Source: Acidobacteriota bacterium (GTDB taxonomy: Bacteria; Acidobacteriota; Terriglobia; Terriglobales; Acidobacteriaceae). From it: a stretch of DNA of 12,529 nucleotides. The translations under genes and the position numbers were made by a program. The notes below the pieces were generated by a model that was given only the letters and a program-made list of their open reading frames with translations, was not told the origin of the DNA and made no database searches. This document shows, in pieces, positions 1 through 7,240 of the stretch. The stretch lies in assembly GCA_021779695.1 (NCBI GenBank), contig JAJYAE010000110.1, positions 1 to 12,529 on the forward strand, written 5' to 3'. Within the stretch, counting starts at the first letter, position 1. Each line of letters begins with the position of its first letter.

Positions 1-776
1 CGAATCCGGCCAACCTGGTTGTCTTTGATCGGCATGTGCCTCCTTTGGCAAGCTGGATGAAAGTCTTTCTTCTTCCGTCCCTTGCATCGATTGTTGTGAC
101 GTATTTTTGCCTGCGCTGGTGGTCGCGCAAAGCGCTCGAGGTTCGCATACATCACCGCCAGGCGACCATTGAATTGGCTGCGGGCGGCAGGCTTGCGCTT
201 GGTGGACTGCTTTTCGCCGCTTCTGTGCTGATCGTTTCCTCGGCGCTTGGCTTGCCGCTGGGGCTGCCGACGTGCATCTCCGCTCTTCTCGTTATGGCAC
301 TAGTCTCAGTCAAGGATCGCGGTGTACTGCGAAGGGCGATGGCTGGAGTTTCGTGGTCCGTGCTTCCGCTGGTGGCTGGATTGTTTGTCATCGTGGAGGC
401 CCTGCAAAGTGTGGGTTTGCTGCGCATGGGGCTCGCTGGCCTGCGTTTGATCGGCACGCTGCCTGAGTTTGCTGCGAAGTCGGTAGCGGCTTTTTCAGTG
501 GCACTTACTTCGAACGGGATGAATAATCTGCCGGTGGGATTGATGAGTGGTTCTACGATTCGTCATGCCCATGAGGCGGGGATCATCGCTCATGCTGTTC
601 TTCTCGGCGTGGATCTCGGTCCCAATCTTTCGGTGACCGGATCATTGGCAACGATTCTCTGGCTCATTGCTTTGCGCCGGGAACGAGTGGAATTCACGGC
701 CTGGGAGTTCTTCAAGGTTGGGATTGTAGCGATGCCGCTATCGCTATTGGCAGGTCTTTTGTTTCTCTGGTCCTGA
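1..776 (+). CDS. ArsB/SLC13-type arsenite (anion) transporter, 5' partial
   Basis: This is the C-terminal part (about 257 residues) of an integral inner-membrane transporter of the ArsB/SLC13 ion-transporter family, in which ArsB exports arsenite. The reading frame starts at base 3 and is open to the window edge with the family-typical NPANLVVF stretch, so the GTG at 36 is internal and the gene begins upstream. Several hydrophobic segments are visible. Family-like motifs include LPLVAGLFVIVEAL, the MNNLPVGLM segment resembling the ArsB NNLP region, and the closing GVDLGPNLSVTGSLATILWL, which matches the ArsB GP..T..GSLATLLW region. Only half of the usual 420-430 residues is present. The next gene lies 53 bases downstream on the same strand. 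No arsR, arsC or other ars gene is visible, so arsenite as substrate is inferred from family only. A general SLC13 permease is the alternative. Confidence 0.82.
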   Translation, partial: NPANLVVFDRHVPPLASWMKVFLLPSLASIVVTYFCLRWWSRKALEVRIHHRQATIELAAGGRLALGGLLFAASVLIVSSALGLPLGLPTCISALLVMALVSVKDRGVLRRAMAGVSWSVLPLVAGLFVIVEALQSVGLLRMGLAGLRLIGTLPEFAAKSVAAFSVALTSNGMNNLPVGLMSGSTIRHAHEAGIIAHAVLLGVDLGPNLSVTGSLATILWLIALRRERVEFTAWEFFKVGIVAMPLSLLAGLLFLWS

Positions 777-829
777 GGTGACGTTGCATCCCCGTCCCCA
801 TCCAGTAAAAGTGCATGTAGAGTAGAAAG

Positions 830-2182
830 GTGAATTCCACCGAGACGCCATGGAGAAATGAGCTTCGCGCGATGGTTGCGCTGGCGGTCCCTGTTGTGCT
901 CAGCGAACTGGGCTGGATGGCGCAGGGCGTAGTGGACACCATCATGGTGGGCAGGCTTGGACCTGCGGCCATCGGTGCGGTCGCGCTGGGTAATGCCGTC
1001 TATTACACGCCTTCGCTCTTTGGCATTGGCTTGCTTCTGGGGCTCGACACGCTCGTTTCACAGGCCTATGGGCGGCAGGATCACGATGACTGCCATCGAT
1101 GGCTGGCGCAAGGCGTCTACCTTGCCTGCATTTTAACCGTGCCGCTGATGGCACTTCTGGCATTTGCCAGTTCCAACCTGACGCATTTTGGCATCATGCC
1201 CGCTGTGGCAAAGCCAGCTAGCAGCTATCTGCTCCTACTGAATCTGGGCACTTTGCCACTTTTGCTTTACGGAGGGACGCGGCGGTATCTGCAGGGAGTC
1301 GGGCAGGTACGTGTCATTACTGTGACTTATGTGCTGGCGAATCTGATCAACTGGGCAGGGAACTGGGTACTGATCTACGGCAAACTGGGCTTTCCCGCAC
1401 TGGGCGTCAATGGTTCCGCTATCTCCACTTGTTTTGCACGGTTGTTCATGGCGGCCACCATGCTGGGTTTTGCCTGGCGCTATGAGCGGAGGCGCGGTCA
1501 TCCGCTCTTTCGCCATTGGGCTGGGCCAAGCATGGAGAGGCTGAGGTCCCTTGTTCGTCTTGGCGCGCCGGCGGCAGGACAGATTCTTCTGGAAGTTGGC
1601 GCCTGGAATCTTTCCACGTTCGCGGCCAGCTACTTGACCCCAGTGGAACTCGCAACCCATTCCATCGCGCTTAACTATGCCAGCGTCTCCTACATGGTGC
1701 CCCTCGGCGTATCCGCCGCAGCGGCGGTTAGCGTGGGCCATGCAGTTGGTGCGGAAGATCTTCACAAAGCTCGTCGTGCGGGATGGCTCGCGCTGGGACT
1801 TGGAACCGCATTCATGTTATTGGCAGCCGTTGTATTTCTGGTTGCGCCGCTCCCCCTCATCCGGCTTTACACGAACGATCCTCGCGTTCTGGCTGTGGGG
1901 CCCAGCTTGCTGTGGATTGCTGCTGCATTCCAGATCTTCGACGGTATCCAAACCGTCGCCACTGGTGCTCTGCGCGGGCTGGGCGAGACTCGCGTCCCTA
2001 TGCTTGCCAACCTCGTTGGGTATTGGGTGCTTGGGCTGCCGATGGGACTTTCTTTGTGCTTCCTTTTGCACCGCGGCATTTTCGGTCTTTGGCTGGGATT
2101 AACTCTCGCCCTGGTCGTCATCGCACTGACGCTGCTTCGGCGCTGGCGCCACGACTCTGCGCGGCGATTGCAGACCGCATAG
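830..2182 (+). CDS. MATE-family multidrug/cation efflux pump (NorM/DinF type)
   Basis: A 450-residue inner-membrane protein of the MATE family, which exports drugs and toxic cations in exchange for Na+ or H+. The length and the pattern of about twelve hydrophobic segments in two MatE halves (roughly residues 15-180 and 235-400) fit NorM/DinF proteins. The N-terminal ELRAMVALAVPVVLSELGWM followed by VDTIMVGRLGPAAIGAVALG is the typical MATE entry with its conserved acidic residue, and the second half shows the GxxRGLGETRVPM type loop (ALRGLGETRVPMLANLVGYW). The start is GTG at 830. A stop at 818-820 limits extension, and the purine-rich AGAAAGG lies almost on top of the GTG. An in-frame ATG at 872 is the alternative but would cut into the conserved ELRA region. 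It may be cotranscribed with the upstream transporter (53-base gap). The substrate cannot be told from sequence. Confidence 0.93.
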   Translation: MNSTETPWRNELRAMVALAVPVVLSELGWMAQGVVDTIMVGRLGPAAIGAVALGNAVYYTPSLFGIGLLLGLDTLVSQAYGRQDHDDCHRWLAQGVYLACILTVPLMALLAFASSNLTHFGIMPAVAKPASSYLLLLNLGTLPLLLYGGTRRYLQGVGQVRVITVTYVLANLINWAGNWVLIYGKLGFPALGVNGSAISTCFARLFMAATMLGFAWRYERRRGHPLFRHWAGPSMERLRSLVRLGAPAAGQILLEVGAWNLSTFAASYLTPVELATHSIALNYASVSYMVPLGVSAAAAVSVGHAVGAEDLHKARRAGWLALGLGTAFMLLAAVVFLVAPLPLIRLYTNDPRVLAVGPSLLWIAAAFQIFDGIQTVATGALRGLGETRVPMLANLVGYWVLGLPMGLSLCFLLHRGIFGLWLGLTLALVVIALTLLRRWRHDSARRLQTA

Positions 2183-2234
2183 GCCCCAGCAGTGGCAGGA
2201 GAAACTGCTTGAGATCTCCCTCATTTTTCAACAG

Positions 2235-2363
2235 ATGAGCCCTTATTCCAGCTTGGATTACGAATGGGAGGTAATTCCTGAACTACCTGCCGGGACGCGC
2301 GTTCGTCTGGGTGACTATAATCACAAATGGCGAAAGATTGACTCTTTCCTGAATCTACCTTGA
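2235..2363 (+). CDS. possible 42-residue small ORF in front of korA
   Basis: An ATG at 2235 opens 42 codons that end with TGA at 2361-2363. The product begins MSPYSSLDYEWEVIPELP and continues with a charged, aromatic-rich second half. It has no signal peptide or membrane segment and I do not recognise it. The stop codon overlaps the AAGGGA Shine-Dalgarno-like stretch of korA (2363-2368), the arrangement expected for a translationally coupled leader. There is no good ribosome binding site in front of the ATG, and a consensus-like TATAAT sits inside the ORF, both of which argue against it. It is either a small leader gene, the remains of a longer gene, or chance. Confidence 0.22.
   Translation: MSPYSSLDYEWEVIPELPAGTRVRLGDYNHKWRKIDSFLNLP
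2298..2321 (+). promoter_or_regulatory. possible promoter for korAB (TATAAT -10 box)
   Basis: A perfect TATAAT lies at 2316-2321, 57 bases before the korA ATG, preceded by a TG two bases upstream of the box. There is no good -35 hexamer at 16-18 bases; the best is GGGACG around 2292-2297, three of six matches. The position suits the korAB operon, but the call rests on the -10 alone. Confidence 0.3.
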
Positions 2364-2378
2364 AGGGAATCCCGCCAA

Positions 2379-4220
2379 ATGGCGACTGGAGACCTTGCCC
2401 TGGGTCAAGAACAGGGCGCTTTGAGTGCGCAGAAGCGCGTCGTGAATGATTTCAGCATTAACGTAGCAACGGTGAACGGGTCCGGCTCGCAATCCGCCAA
2501 TAGCGTTCTGCTGAAAAGCATCTTCGGAATGGGGGTTCCCGTCAGCGGTAAGAACCTCTTTCCCTCGAACATCGCCGGACTTCCTACCTGGTACACCATC
2601 CGCGCAAGTAAAGATGGCTACGTTGCCCGCAAGCGCGACGCGGAGATCCTGGTGGCGCTGAACCCTGAGACGGCAAAGCAGGACATTCTCAACCTTCCCA
2701 CCGGCGGCGTCGCCATCTACGAAGAGAGCCTGAATCTGAAGCAGTATCGCGAAGACGTCGCCTGCTATCCGGTGCCGTTCGACAAGATTACTGCGGCGGT
2801 CTGCCCGGAAGCCAAGCTGCGCAAGCTCGTCAAGAACATGGTGTACGTGGGCGTGGTGGCTCAGTTGCTTTCGCTTGACCTCACTGTCGTCGAGCACGGA
2901 CTGAAGAGACAGTTCGCCAAGAAGCAGAAGGTTTTTGATTTGAACTTTGGCGCCGTGAAGGCAGGGCATGACTACGCGCAGGAAAAGCTGGTCAAGCACG
3001 ATCCGTACGTGATTGAGCGCATGGACAAGACCGCGGGCCAGATCATCATTGATGGCAATGCCGCCTGCGCAATGGGCGCTGTTTTTGCCGGAGTTACGGT
3101 GGTGGCATGGTATCCCATCACGCCGTCCACTTCCGTCGTTGAGGCGACAACGGACCTGCTGAAGAAACTGCGTGTGACGCCTGAGGGTAAGGCGACGTTT
3201 GCTGTCGTGCAGGCCGAGGATGAACTGGCCGCAATCGGCATGGTGCTTGGCGCAGGCTGGGCAGGCGCCCGCTCCATGACGGCCACTTCAGGCCCCGGCA
3301 TCTCGCTCATGGCTGAGTTTTCCGGCCTTGGCTACTTCGCTGAGCTGCCTGGAGTCATCTTCGATGTGCAGCGGTCTGGACCTTCAACCGGCATGCCCAC
3401 GCGCACCTCGCAGGCCGACCTGCTTTCGACAGCGTTCCTCTCCCATGGCGACACCAAGCACATTGTGCTACTGCCCGGCTCCGTCAAGGAGTGTTACGAG
3501 TTTGGCTGCGCAGCCTTTGACATCGCTGAGCGGTTCCAGACGCCGGTCTTTGTGCTGACGGATCTCGACCTCGGCATGAATAACTGGATGTCGGAGCCCT
3601 TCCAGTATCCTGACAAGCCGATTGATCGCGGCAAGGTGCTTACGGCTGAGGATCTGGAGCGCCTCGGAGGCTTTGCCCGCTATCGTGACGTGGATGGTGA
3701 TGCGATTGGCTGGCGGACGCTGCCCGGCACGCGGCACCCCAAGGCTGCGTACTTCACGCGCGGATCGGGGCACAACGATGCCGCCGGCTACACCGAGAGG
3801 CCTGATGAATACGTGGCGATCATGGATCGCCTCACCCGCAAATTTGAAAATGCGCGCAATGCCGTGCCCGCTCCAGTGATCTCCAGAAACGGCAAATCGA
3901 AGATTGGCTTCATTGCGTACGGCACCACGGATTTTGCTCTGCTCGAAAGCCTGGATCAGATCAAGAAGGAGAAGGGCGCGGACGTAGATTATCTGCGCAT
4001 CCGGGCCTATCCCTTCGCGCACGAGATTCATGACTTTGTGGCATCGCATGAGCGTGTCTACATCGTCGAGCAAGATCGCGATGGGCAATTGGCAAGCTTG
4101 CTCAAGCTGGATTTACCAGCAGATCAGGTGACCAAAATCCGCAGCATTCTTCACTACAACGGTCTGCCGCTCGACGCGCGCACCATCACAGACGGATTCG
4201 TCGCCAAGGAGGGCCTGTAA
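2379..4220 (+). CDS. korA: 2-oxoacid:acceptor oxidoreductase, fused gamma-alpha subunit
   Basis: A 613-residue cytoplasmic subunit of a CoA-dependent 2-oxoacid:ferredoxin oxidoreductase. With KorB it decarboxylates a 2-oxoacid such as 2-oxoglutarate to the acyl-CoA and reduces ferredoxin. The N-terminal gamma (POR) domain covers about residues 25-200 and carries VNGSGSQSAN and the SGKNLFPSNIAGLPTWYTIR block. The alpha pyrimidine-binding domain follows (about 225-430), with YPITPSTSVVE, the acidic QAEDELAAIG, TSGPGISLM and QRSGPSTGMPT, all characteristic of the family. A transketolase-C-like domain ends the protein (about 500-600). The gamma-alpha fusion is normal for this group. The start ATG is preceded by AAGGGA ten bases upstream. 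The stop TAA shares its last A with the korB start. No ferredoxin-like delta subunit is encoded here. Pyruvate, 2-oxoglutarate or branched-chain oxoacid specificity cannot be decided from sequence. Confidence 0.93.
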   Translation: MATGDLALGQEQGALSAQKRVVNDFSINVATVNGSGSQSANSVLLKSIFGMGVPVSGKNLFPSNIAGLPTWYTIRASKDGYVARKRDAEILVALNPETAKQDILNLPTGGVAIYEESLNLKQYREDVACYPVPFDKITAAVCPEAKLRKLVKNMVYVGVVAQLLSLDLTVVEHGLKRQFAKKQKVFDLNFGAVKAGHDYAQEKLVKHDPYVIERMDKTAGQIIIDGNAACAMGAVFAGVTVVAWYPITPSTSVVEATTDLLKKLRVTPEGKATFAVVQAEDELAAIGMVLGAGWAGARSMTATSGPGISLMAEFSGLGYFAELPGVIFDVQRSGPSTGMPTRTSQADLLSTAFLSHGDTKHIVLLPGSVKECYEFGCAAFDIAERFQTPVFVLTDLDLGMNNWMSEPFQYPDKPIDRGKVLTAEDLERLGGFARYRDVDGDAIGWRTLPGTRHPKAAYFTRGSGHNDAAGYTERPDEYVAIMDRLTRKFENARNAVPAPVISRNGKSKIGFIAYGTTDFALLESLDQIKKEKGADVDYLRIRAYPFAHEIHDFVASHERVYIVEQDRDGQLASLLKLDLPADQVTKIRSILHYNGLPLDARTITDGFVAKEGL

Positions 4221-5257
4221 TGGCAACCGCAACACCTGCACCGAAAGTCAATCGGATTGGCCTTCCCATCCTCGAGTACCGTGGCGGTAAGTCGACGCTC
4301 TGTGCCGGATGCGGCCATAACGCCATTTCGGAGCGCATCATCGATGCGATGTTTGAGATGGGTGTCGAGCCTGAGCGCGTAATGAAGATGAGTGGTATTG
4401 GATGTTCTTCGAAGAGTCCAGCCTACTTCATGAGCCGTTCGCACAGCTTTAACAGTGTGCACGGAAGAATGCCGTCCGTTTCAACGGGCGCAATTCTGGC
4501 GAACCATCAGATGATGATGCTTGGAGTTTCCGGAGATGGGGACACAGCTTCGATCGGAGTGGGCCAGTTCGTTCATCTGTTGCGCAGAAATCTTCCGATG
4601 ATTTACATCATCGAGGACAACGGCGTTTACGGATTGACAAAGGGACAATTTTCCGCGACTGCAGATATCGGCTCCAAACTTAAGACAGGAGTCATCAATG
4701 ACCTTCCCGCGATCGATACATGTGCGTTGGCGATCCAACTTGGCGCAACATTTGTCGGCCGATCATTCTCCGGAGACAAGAAGCAGTTACTCTCAATGCT
4801 GAAGGCCGCAATCGCGCACAAGGGCACGGTGATGCTTGACGTGATTAGCCCTTGCGTTACGTTCAACGATCACGAAGGCTCGACCAAGAGCTACAAATTC
4901 ATGCAAGAGTATGACGAGCCCATCAATGAGGTGGGATTTGTCGCGAGTTTCGAAGATATTGACGTGGACTACGATTCCGGTCAGGTTTATGACGTTCAGA
5001 TGCACGACGGGTCGAGCCTGCGGCTTCGTAAGCTCCACGAAGACTACGATCCGACCAATAAGGCGGAAGCGGTCCGCACCTTGATGAATGCGCATTCAAA
5101 CAATGAAGTTCTGACTGGTGTCTTTTATATCGACACGCAAAAACCGACCTTCATTGATCTACTCAATCTGGTGGATGAGCCGCTTGCGACGCTACCGGAG
5201 ACAGTAACGCGTCCGTCAAAGACCGCTCTTGATACTCTGATGCACAATCTGCAGTGA
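4220..5257 (+). CDS. korB: 2-oxoacid:ferredoxin oxidoreductase, beta subunit (TPP-binding)
   Basis: A 345-residue catalytic beta subunit that binds thiamine diphosphate and, in this family, one [4Fe-4S] cluster. The TPP motif starts at G105-D106-G107-D108 and closes with D133-N-G-V-Y-G138 followed by LTKGQ. Four cysteines sit where the family places cluster ligands: C28 and C31 (LCAGCGH), C62 (GIGCSSK) and C212 (SPCVTFNDHEG). The cluster assignment is inferred from these positions. The start ATG overlaps the korA stop (TAATG), and a strong AAGGAGG lies at 4206-4212 inside the end of korA, so the two subunits are translationally coupled. The length fits the family. A strong hairpin terminator follows 18 bases after the stop. 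KorB-type 2-oxoglutarate oxidoreductase is the best guess on overall similarity, but the substrate is not proven. Confidence 0.94.
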   Translation: MATATPAPKVNRIGLPILEYRGGKSTLCAGCGHNAISERIIDAMFEMGVEPERVMKMSGIGCSSKSPAYFMSRSHSFNSVHGRMPSVSTGAILANHQMMMLGVSGDGDTASIGVGQFVHLLRRNLPMIYIIEDNGVYGLTKGQFSATADIGSKLKTGVINDLPAIDTCALAIQLGATFVGRSFSGDKKQLLSMLKAAIAHKGTVMLDVISPCVTFNDHEGSTKSYKFMQEYDEPINEVGFVASFEDIDVDYDSGQVYDVQMHDGSSLRLRKLHEDYDPTNKAEAVRTLMNAHSNNEVLTGVFYIDTQKPTFIDLLNLVDEPLATLPETVTRPSKTALDTLMHNLQ

Positions 5258-5274
5258 GAGGGAACTCGGTTCCC

Positions 5275-5313
5275 AAAGCAAAGAGCCTCGCGATTTGCGA
5301 GGCTCTTTGCTTT
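5275..5313. terminator. bidirectional rho-independent terminator between korB and cpoB
   Basis: A perfect 17-bp inverted repeat: the left arm AAAGCAAAGAGCCTCGC (5275-5291), a five-base loop GATTT, and the right arm at 5297-5313. The arms end in AAA and TTT, giving a short U tract in either direction. It lies 18 bases after the korB stop and 12 bases after the cpoB stop on the other strand, so it can end both converging transcripts. Confidence 0.9.
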
Positions 5314-5324
5314 ACAGTTCCGGT

Positions 5325-6272
5325 TCAGGGCCGAGGGCTGATGCGAATGCCCATTCCATTCAACTTGCTTCGTGCCTGGGCGGCCTCTGGAGTTTGAGGA
5401 TGCCGCTGGATCAATTCGCGCAATTCATGAATTCCGGCTTCACGCCGTCCCGTCTGCATGAGGGCCAGGCCTTTATGTAGCTGCGCCGCTGCTGCTTTGG
5501 TATTCCCAGGGAAGTTCTCCAGCACAGCGTTATAGTTGCTGATGGCCGTCTCGAACTGTTTTTGCCTGTATGCGATCTCACCCAGGTAAAACTGCGCCGT
5601 TCCGGATGCATTGTCGAGTGGGTAGTAGTGAACAACGTCCTGGAACTCGCTCTTGGCCAAGGGATACTTCGCAGCGTTGAAGTCGCGCATCGCGGACTGC
5701 AAAGTCTGATCGAGCGGCGGGTTCTGGGCTACTGGTGCCATCTGCGTGGTCGGCGCCGGCATCCCTGAAGCAGGCTGGCCCTCAGCTGGAGTTCCGGGTG
5801 CCGCCGCGCCAGAAGGATTCATGCCGGGAGTCGTTGTACTTCCGGGTGGTGGATTTTGAATGTTTTGCAGCTGGCTCTGCATGTCCTGGATTTCCTTATC
5901 CAGTTTCGCTATCCGTGTCTTCAATTCATCGACAGAATCATTCAGGGATTGAATTTGCCCGGATGCGGTATCAACCTTGCCACCCAATGCTTCATTTTGG
6001 GCGTTGAGCTTCTGCTGCAAAGTATTGACCGTAGCACTCATCTGCGTGGCCTGGTCCGCGGTCTGCTGCGCAAGATTCTGTAAGACGCCGAACTTTGTGT
6101 CCAAGGTGGACTGGATCCGCTGAACCATATCCAGAAGCTGTTGGACCTGCGTCTGCAATTGAATGATTTCCTTCGATGCTGCATGTGCTCGTGTCGGAAT
6201 GCTGCACAGAAAGAGAATGGTCGTCGCGATAATCGTTACGCTTTTGCGATGAGAGAATGGTTTTTGCATCAT
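5325..6272 (-). CDS. cpoB: Tol-Pal system protein CpoB (YbgF): coiled coil plus TPR
   Basis: A 315-residue periplasmic protein, last gene of the Tol-Pal operon. In E. coli CpoB binds TolA and coordinates outer-membrane constriction with PBP1B-driven septal wall synthesis. Domains in order: a signal peptide with likely cleavage after AHA at residue 31; a long Gln-rich coiled coil (about 33-140) that drives oligomerisation in the family; a Pro/Gly/Ala/Thr linker (about 141-186); and tetratricopeptide repeats (about 187-310) with AQFYLGEIAYRQKQFETAIS and AQLHKGLALMQTGRREAGI. The linker and length are slightly greater than in E. coli CpoB (263 residues). Two ATG codons stand in tandem; AGGTG lies one base before the first and four before the second (6269), so the second may be the real start. 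A 13-bp inverted repeat separates it from pal. It ends at a shared terminator. Confidence 0.92.
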   Translation of the reverse strand: MMQKPFSHRKSVTIIATTILFLCSIPTRAHAASKEIIQLQTQVQQLLDMVQRIQSTLDTKFGVLQNLAQQTADQATQMSATVNTLQQKLNAQNEALGGKVDTASGQIQSLNDSVDELKTRIAKLDKEIQDMQSQLQNIQNPPPGSTTTPGMNPSGAAAPGTPAEGQPASGMPAPTTQMAPVAQNPPLDQTLQSAMRDFNAAKYPLAKSEFQDVVHYYPLDNASGTAQFYLGEIAYRQKQFETAISNYNAVLENFPGNTKAAAAQLHKGLALMQTGRREAGIHELRELIQRHPQTPEAAQARSKLNGMGIRISPRP

Positions 6273-6309
6273 TCACCTATCTGTCTGGTGTGGTTTTGAG
6301 CCCCGGAGC

Positions 6310-6374
6310 GAACTGAAATAGTTCCCTGAGAGCTCTGGCCCGTATGCGCGTCGAGCGAATTGGCCAGAGCTCTC
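6310..6374. promoter_or_regulatory. inverted repeat in the pal-cpoB gap (mRNA hairpin)
   Basis: GAGAGCTCTGGCC (6328-6340) is perfectly complementary to GGCCAGAGCTCTC (6362-6374), with a 21-base loop. Beside it, GAACT (6310-6314) can pair with AGTTC (6320-6324). In the tol transcript the large stem starts 13 bases after the pal stop, and no U tract follows it, so it is not a classical terminator. It could stabilise the upstream mRNA, act as a partial terminator, or be a protein-binding palindrome (each arm contains AGAGCTCT). The structure is certain at sequence level; its role is inferred. Confidence 0.6.
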
Positions 6375-6387
6375 TGATGAACAGGTA

Positions 6388-7128
6388 TTACTGGTCGATT
6401 GAGAAGCCTGCGCGGCGATTTTGCTGCCAGCAGGCTTCAGTTGACTCAGTACAGAAGGGCTTCTCCTTGCCGTAGCTGATGACGCGAATCCTGTCTGCTG
6501 CAATGCCCGCTTCCACTAAAGCTTTCTTTGCGGCATCTGCGCGATTCTGACCAAGAGCGAGGTTATATTCGTCCGAGCCTCTTTCGTCGCAATAGCCACC
6601 AATTACGATCTTGATATTAGGGTGCGCGGCAAGATAGGAGGCGTCATGCGATAAGGTCGATTGCGCATCGCTTCGAATGTCGTATGCATCGTAGTCGAAG
6701 AAAACGTCCTGCACGTTTGCCTTGAACTCTTCTTCGGCAGTCATCGTGTTGGTTGGGACCGCAACAGCTGGCGGAGTCGTCACGACAACGCGCGCAGTGG
6801 CCTCTGCACTGCCTCCTGGGCCCTGTGCGACAAGATGATAGGTCGTCGACTCGCTCGGAATAACTGTCTTGACTCCAGTTGTAGGGACCTTGCCGATCCC
6901 GTCAATCGAGACGTCTGTCGCATCCACCGTCTTCCAGCTGAGAACCACCTGGTCGCCGGCGGCAATCGTGCCTGGCGTTGCTGTCAGTTGAACTGTCGGT
7001 GCTGGCGACGCCGTGGCGGGGGGGGCTGTCGCCTCGGTTTGCACTGGGGACTTCTTCTTGCAGCCTGCAGCACCAATGAGAATGGCAAGCAAAGCAACTG
7101 GAACAAAAACTAGCCTGTTACGAGTCAA
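6388..7128 (-). CDS. pal: peptidoglycan-associated lipoprotein Pal with added Ig-like domain
   Basis: A 246-residue outer-membrane lipoprotein that anchors the outer membrane to peptidoglycan and is the partner of TolB. The lipoprotein signal ends at C23 (IGAAGC, a slightly weak lipobox), with lysine at +2, consistent with outer-membrane sorting. A Pro/Ala/Thr linker follows. An immunoglobulin-like beta domain (about residues 45-117) begins PTVQLTATPGTIAAGDQV and ends TARVVV; classical Pal lacks it. The OmpA-like peptidoglycan-binding domain (about 135-246) has VFFDYDAYDIR, GYCDERGSDEYNLALGQNRA with the Asp and Arg expected to bind diaminopimelate, and ISYGKEKP. The start is TTG at 7128; no ATG or GTG fits, and AAGGAG (complement of 7136-7141) lies seven bases upstream. 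Three cysteines are present in the OmpA domain. The gene sits between tolB and cpoB. Confidence 0.95.
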   Translation of the reverse strand: MTRNRLVFVPVALLAILIGAAGCKKKSPVQTEATAPPATASPAPTVQLTATPGTIAAGDQVVLSWKTVDATDVSIDGIGKVPTTGVKTVIPSESTTYHLVAQGPGGSAEATARVVVTTPPAVAVPTNTMTAEEEFKANVQDVFFDYDAYDIRSDAQSTLSHDASYLAAHPNIKIVIGGYCDERGSDEYNLALGQNRADAAKKALVEAGIAADRIRVISYGKEKPFCTESTEACWQQNRRAGFSIDQ

Positions 7129-7135
7129 GATGGCA

Positions 7136-7141
7136 CTCCTT
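7136..7141 (-). promoter_or_regulatory. ribosome binding site that fixes the TTG start of pal
   Basis: On the minus strand this reads AAGGAG, seven bases before the TTG at 7128-7126. It is the best Shine-Dalgarno in the operon and decides in favour of a TTG start, since the reading frame offers no ATG or GTG before the signal peptide. Confidence 0.75.
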
Positions 7142-7240
7142 CCGCGTGGATTTTCAGATTTCGAAGACTTTTTAATTGTATCGCTCTAGACACGAGATGT
7201 TGTGGGGAGAGTAATCTCATGCCATTTGGATGCGATATGT

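Noticed and set aside
36..776. GTG at 36 as the real start of the first gene
   Set aside because: The frame continues upstream with conserved family residues (NPANLVVF) to the window edge, so the gene is truncated, not short.
1235..1765. A 176-codon open frame antisense to the MATE gene
   Set aside because: Composition is typical of an out-of-frame translation and the MATE reading frame is unambiguous.
2188..2219. Possible terminator after the MATE gene (AGCAGT/ACTGCT or GGAGA/TCTCC stems followed by ATTTTT)
   Set aside because: Only 5-6 bp stems that exclude each other, with the T run displaced; too weak to call.
2355..2999. A 214-codon open frame antisense to korA
   Set aside because: It lies fully opposite a strongly conserved gene in the mirror codon phase, and its product has no recognisable motifs; long antisense frames are expected from codon bias.
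3468..4088. A 206-codon open frame antisense to the end of korA
   Set aside because: Same reason: a shadow of korA with no family signature and no ribosome binding site.
7142..7240. Possible promoter in front of pal on the minus strand (TACAAT)
   Set aside because: A -10-like TACAAT is present, but no -35 hexamer lies at 16-18 bases, and the match is what AT-rich gaps give by chance.
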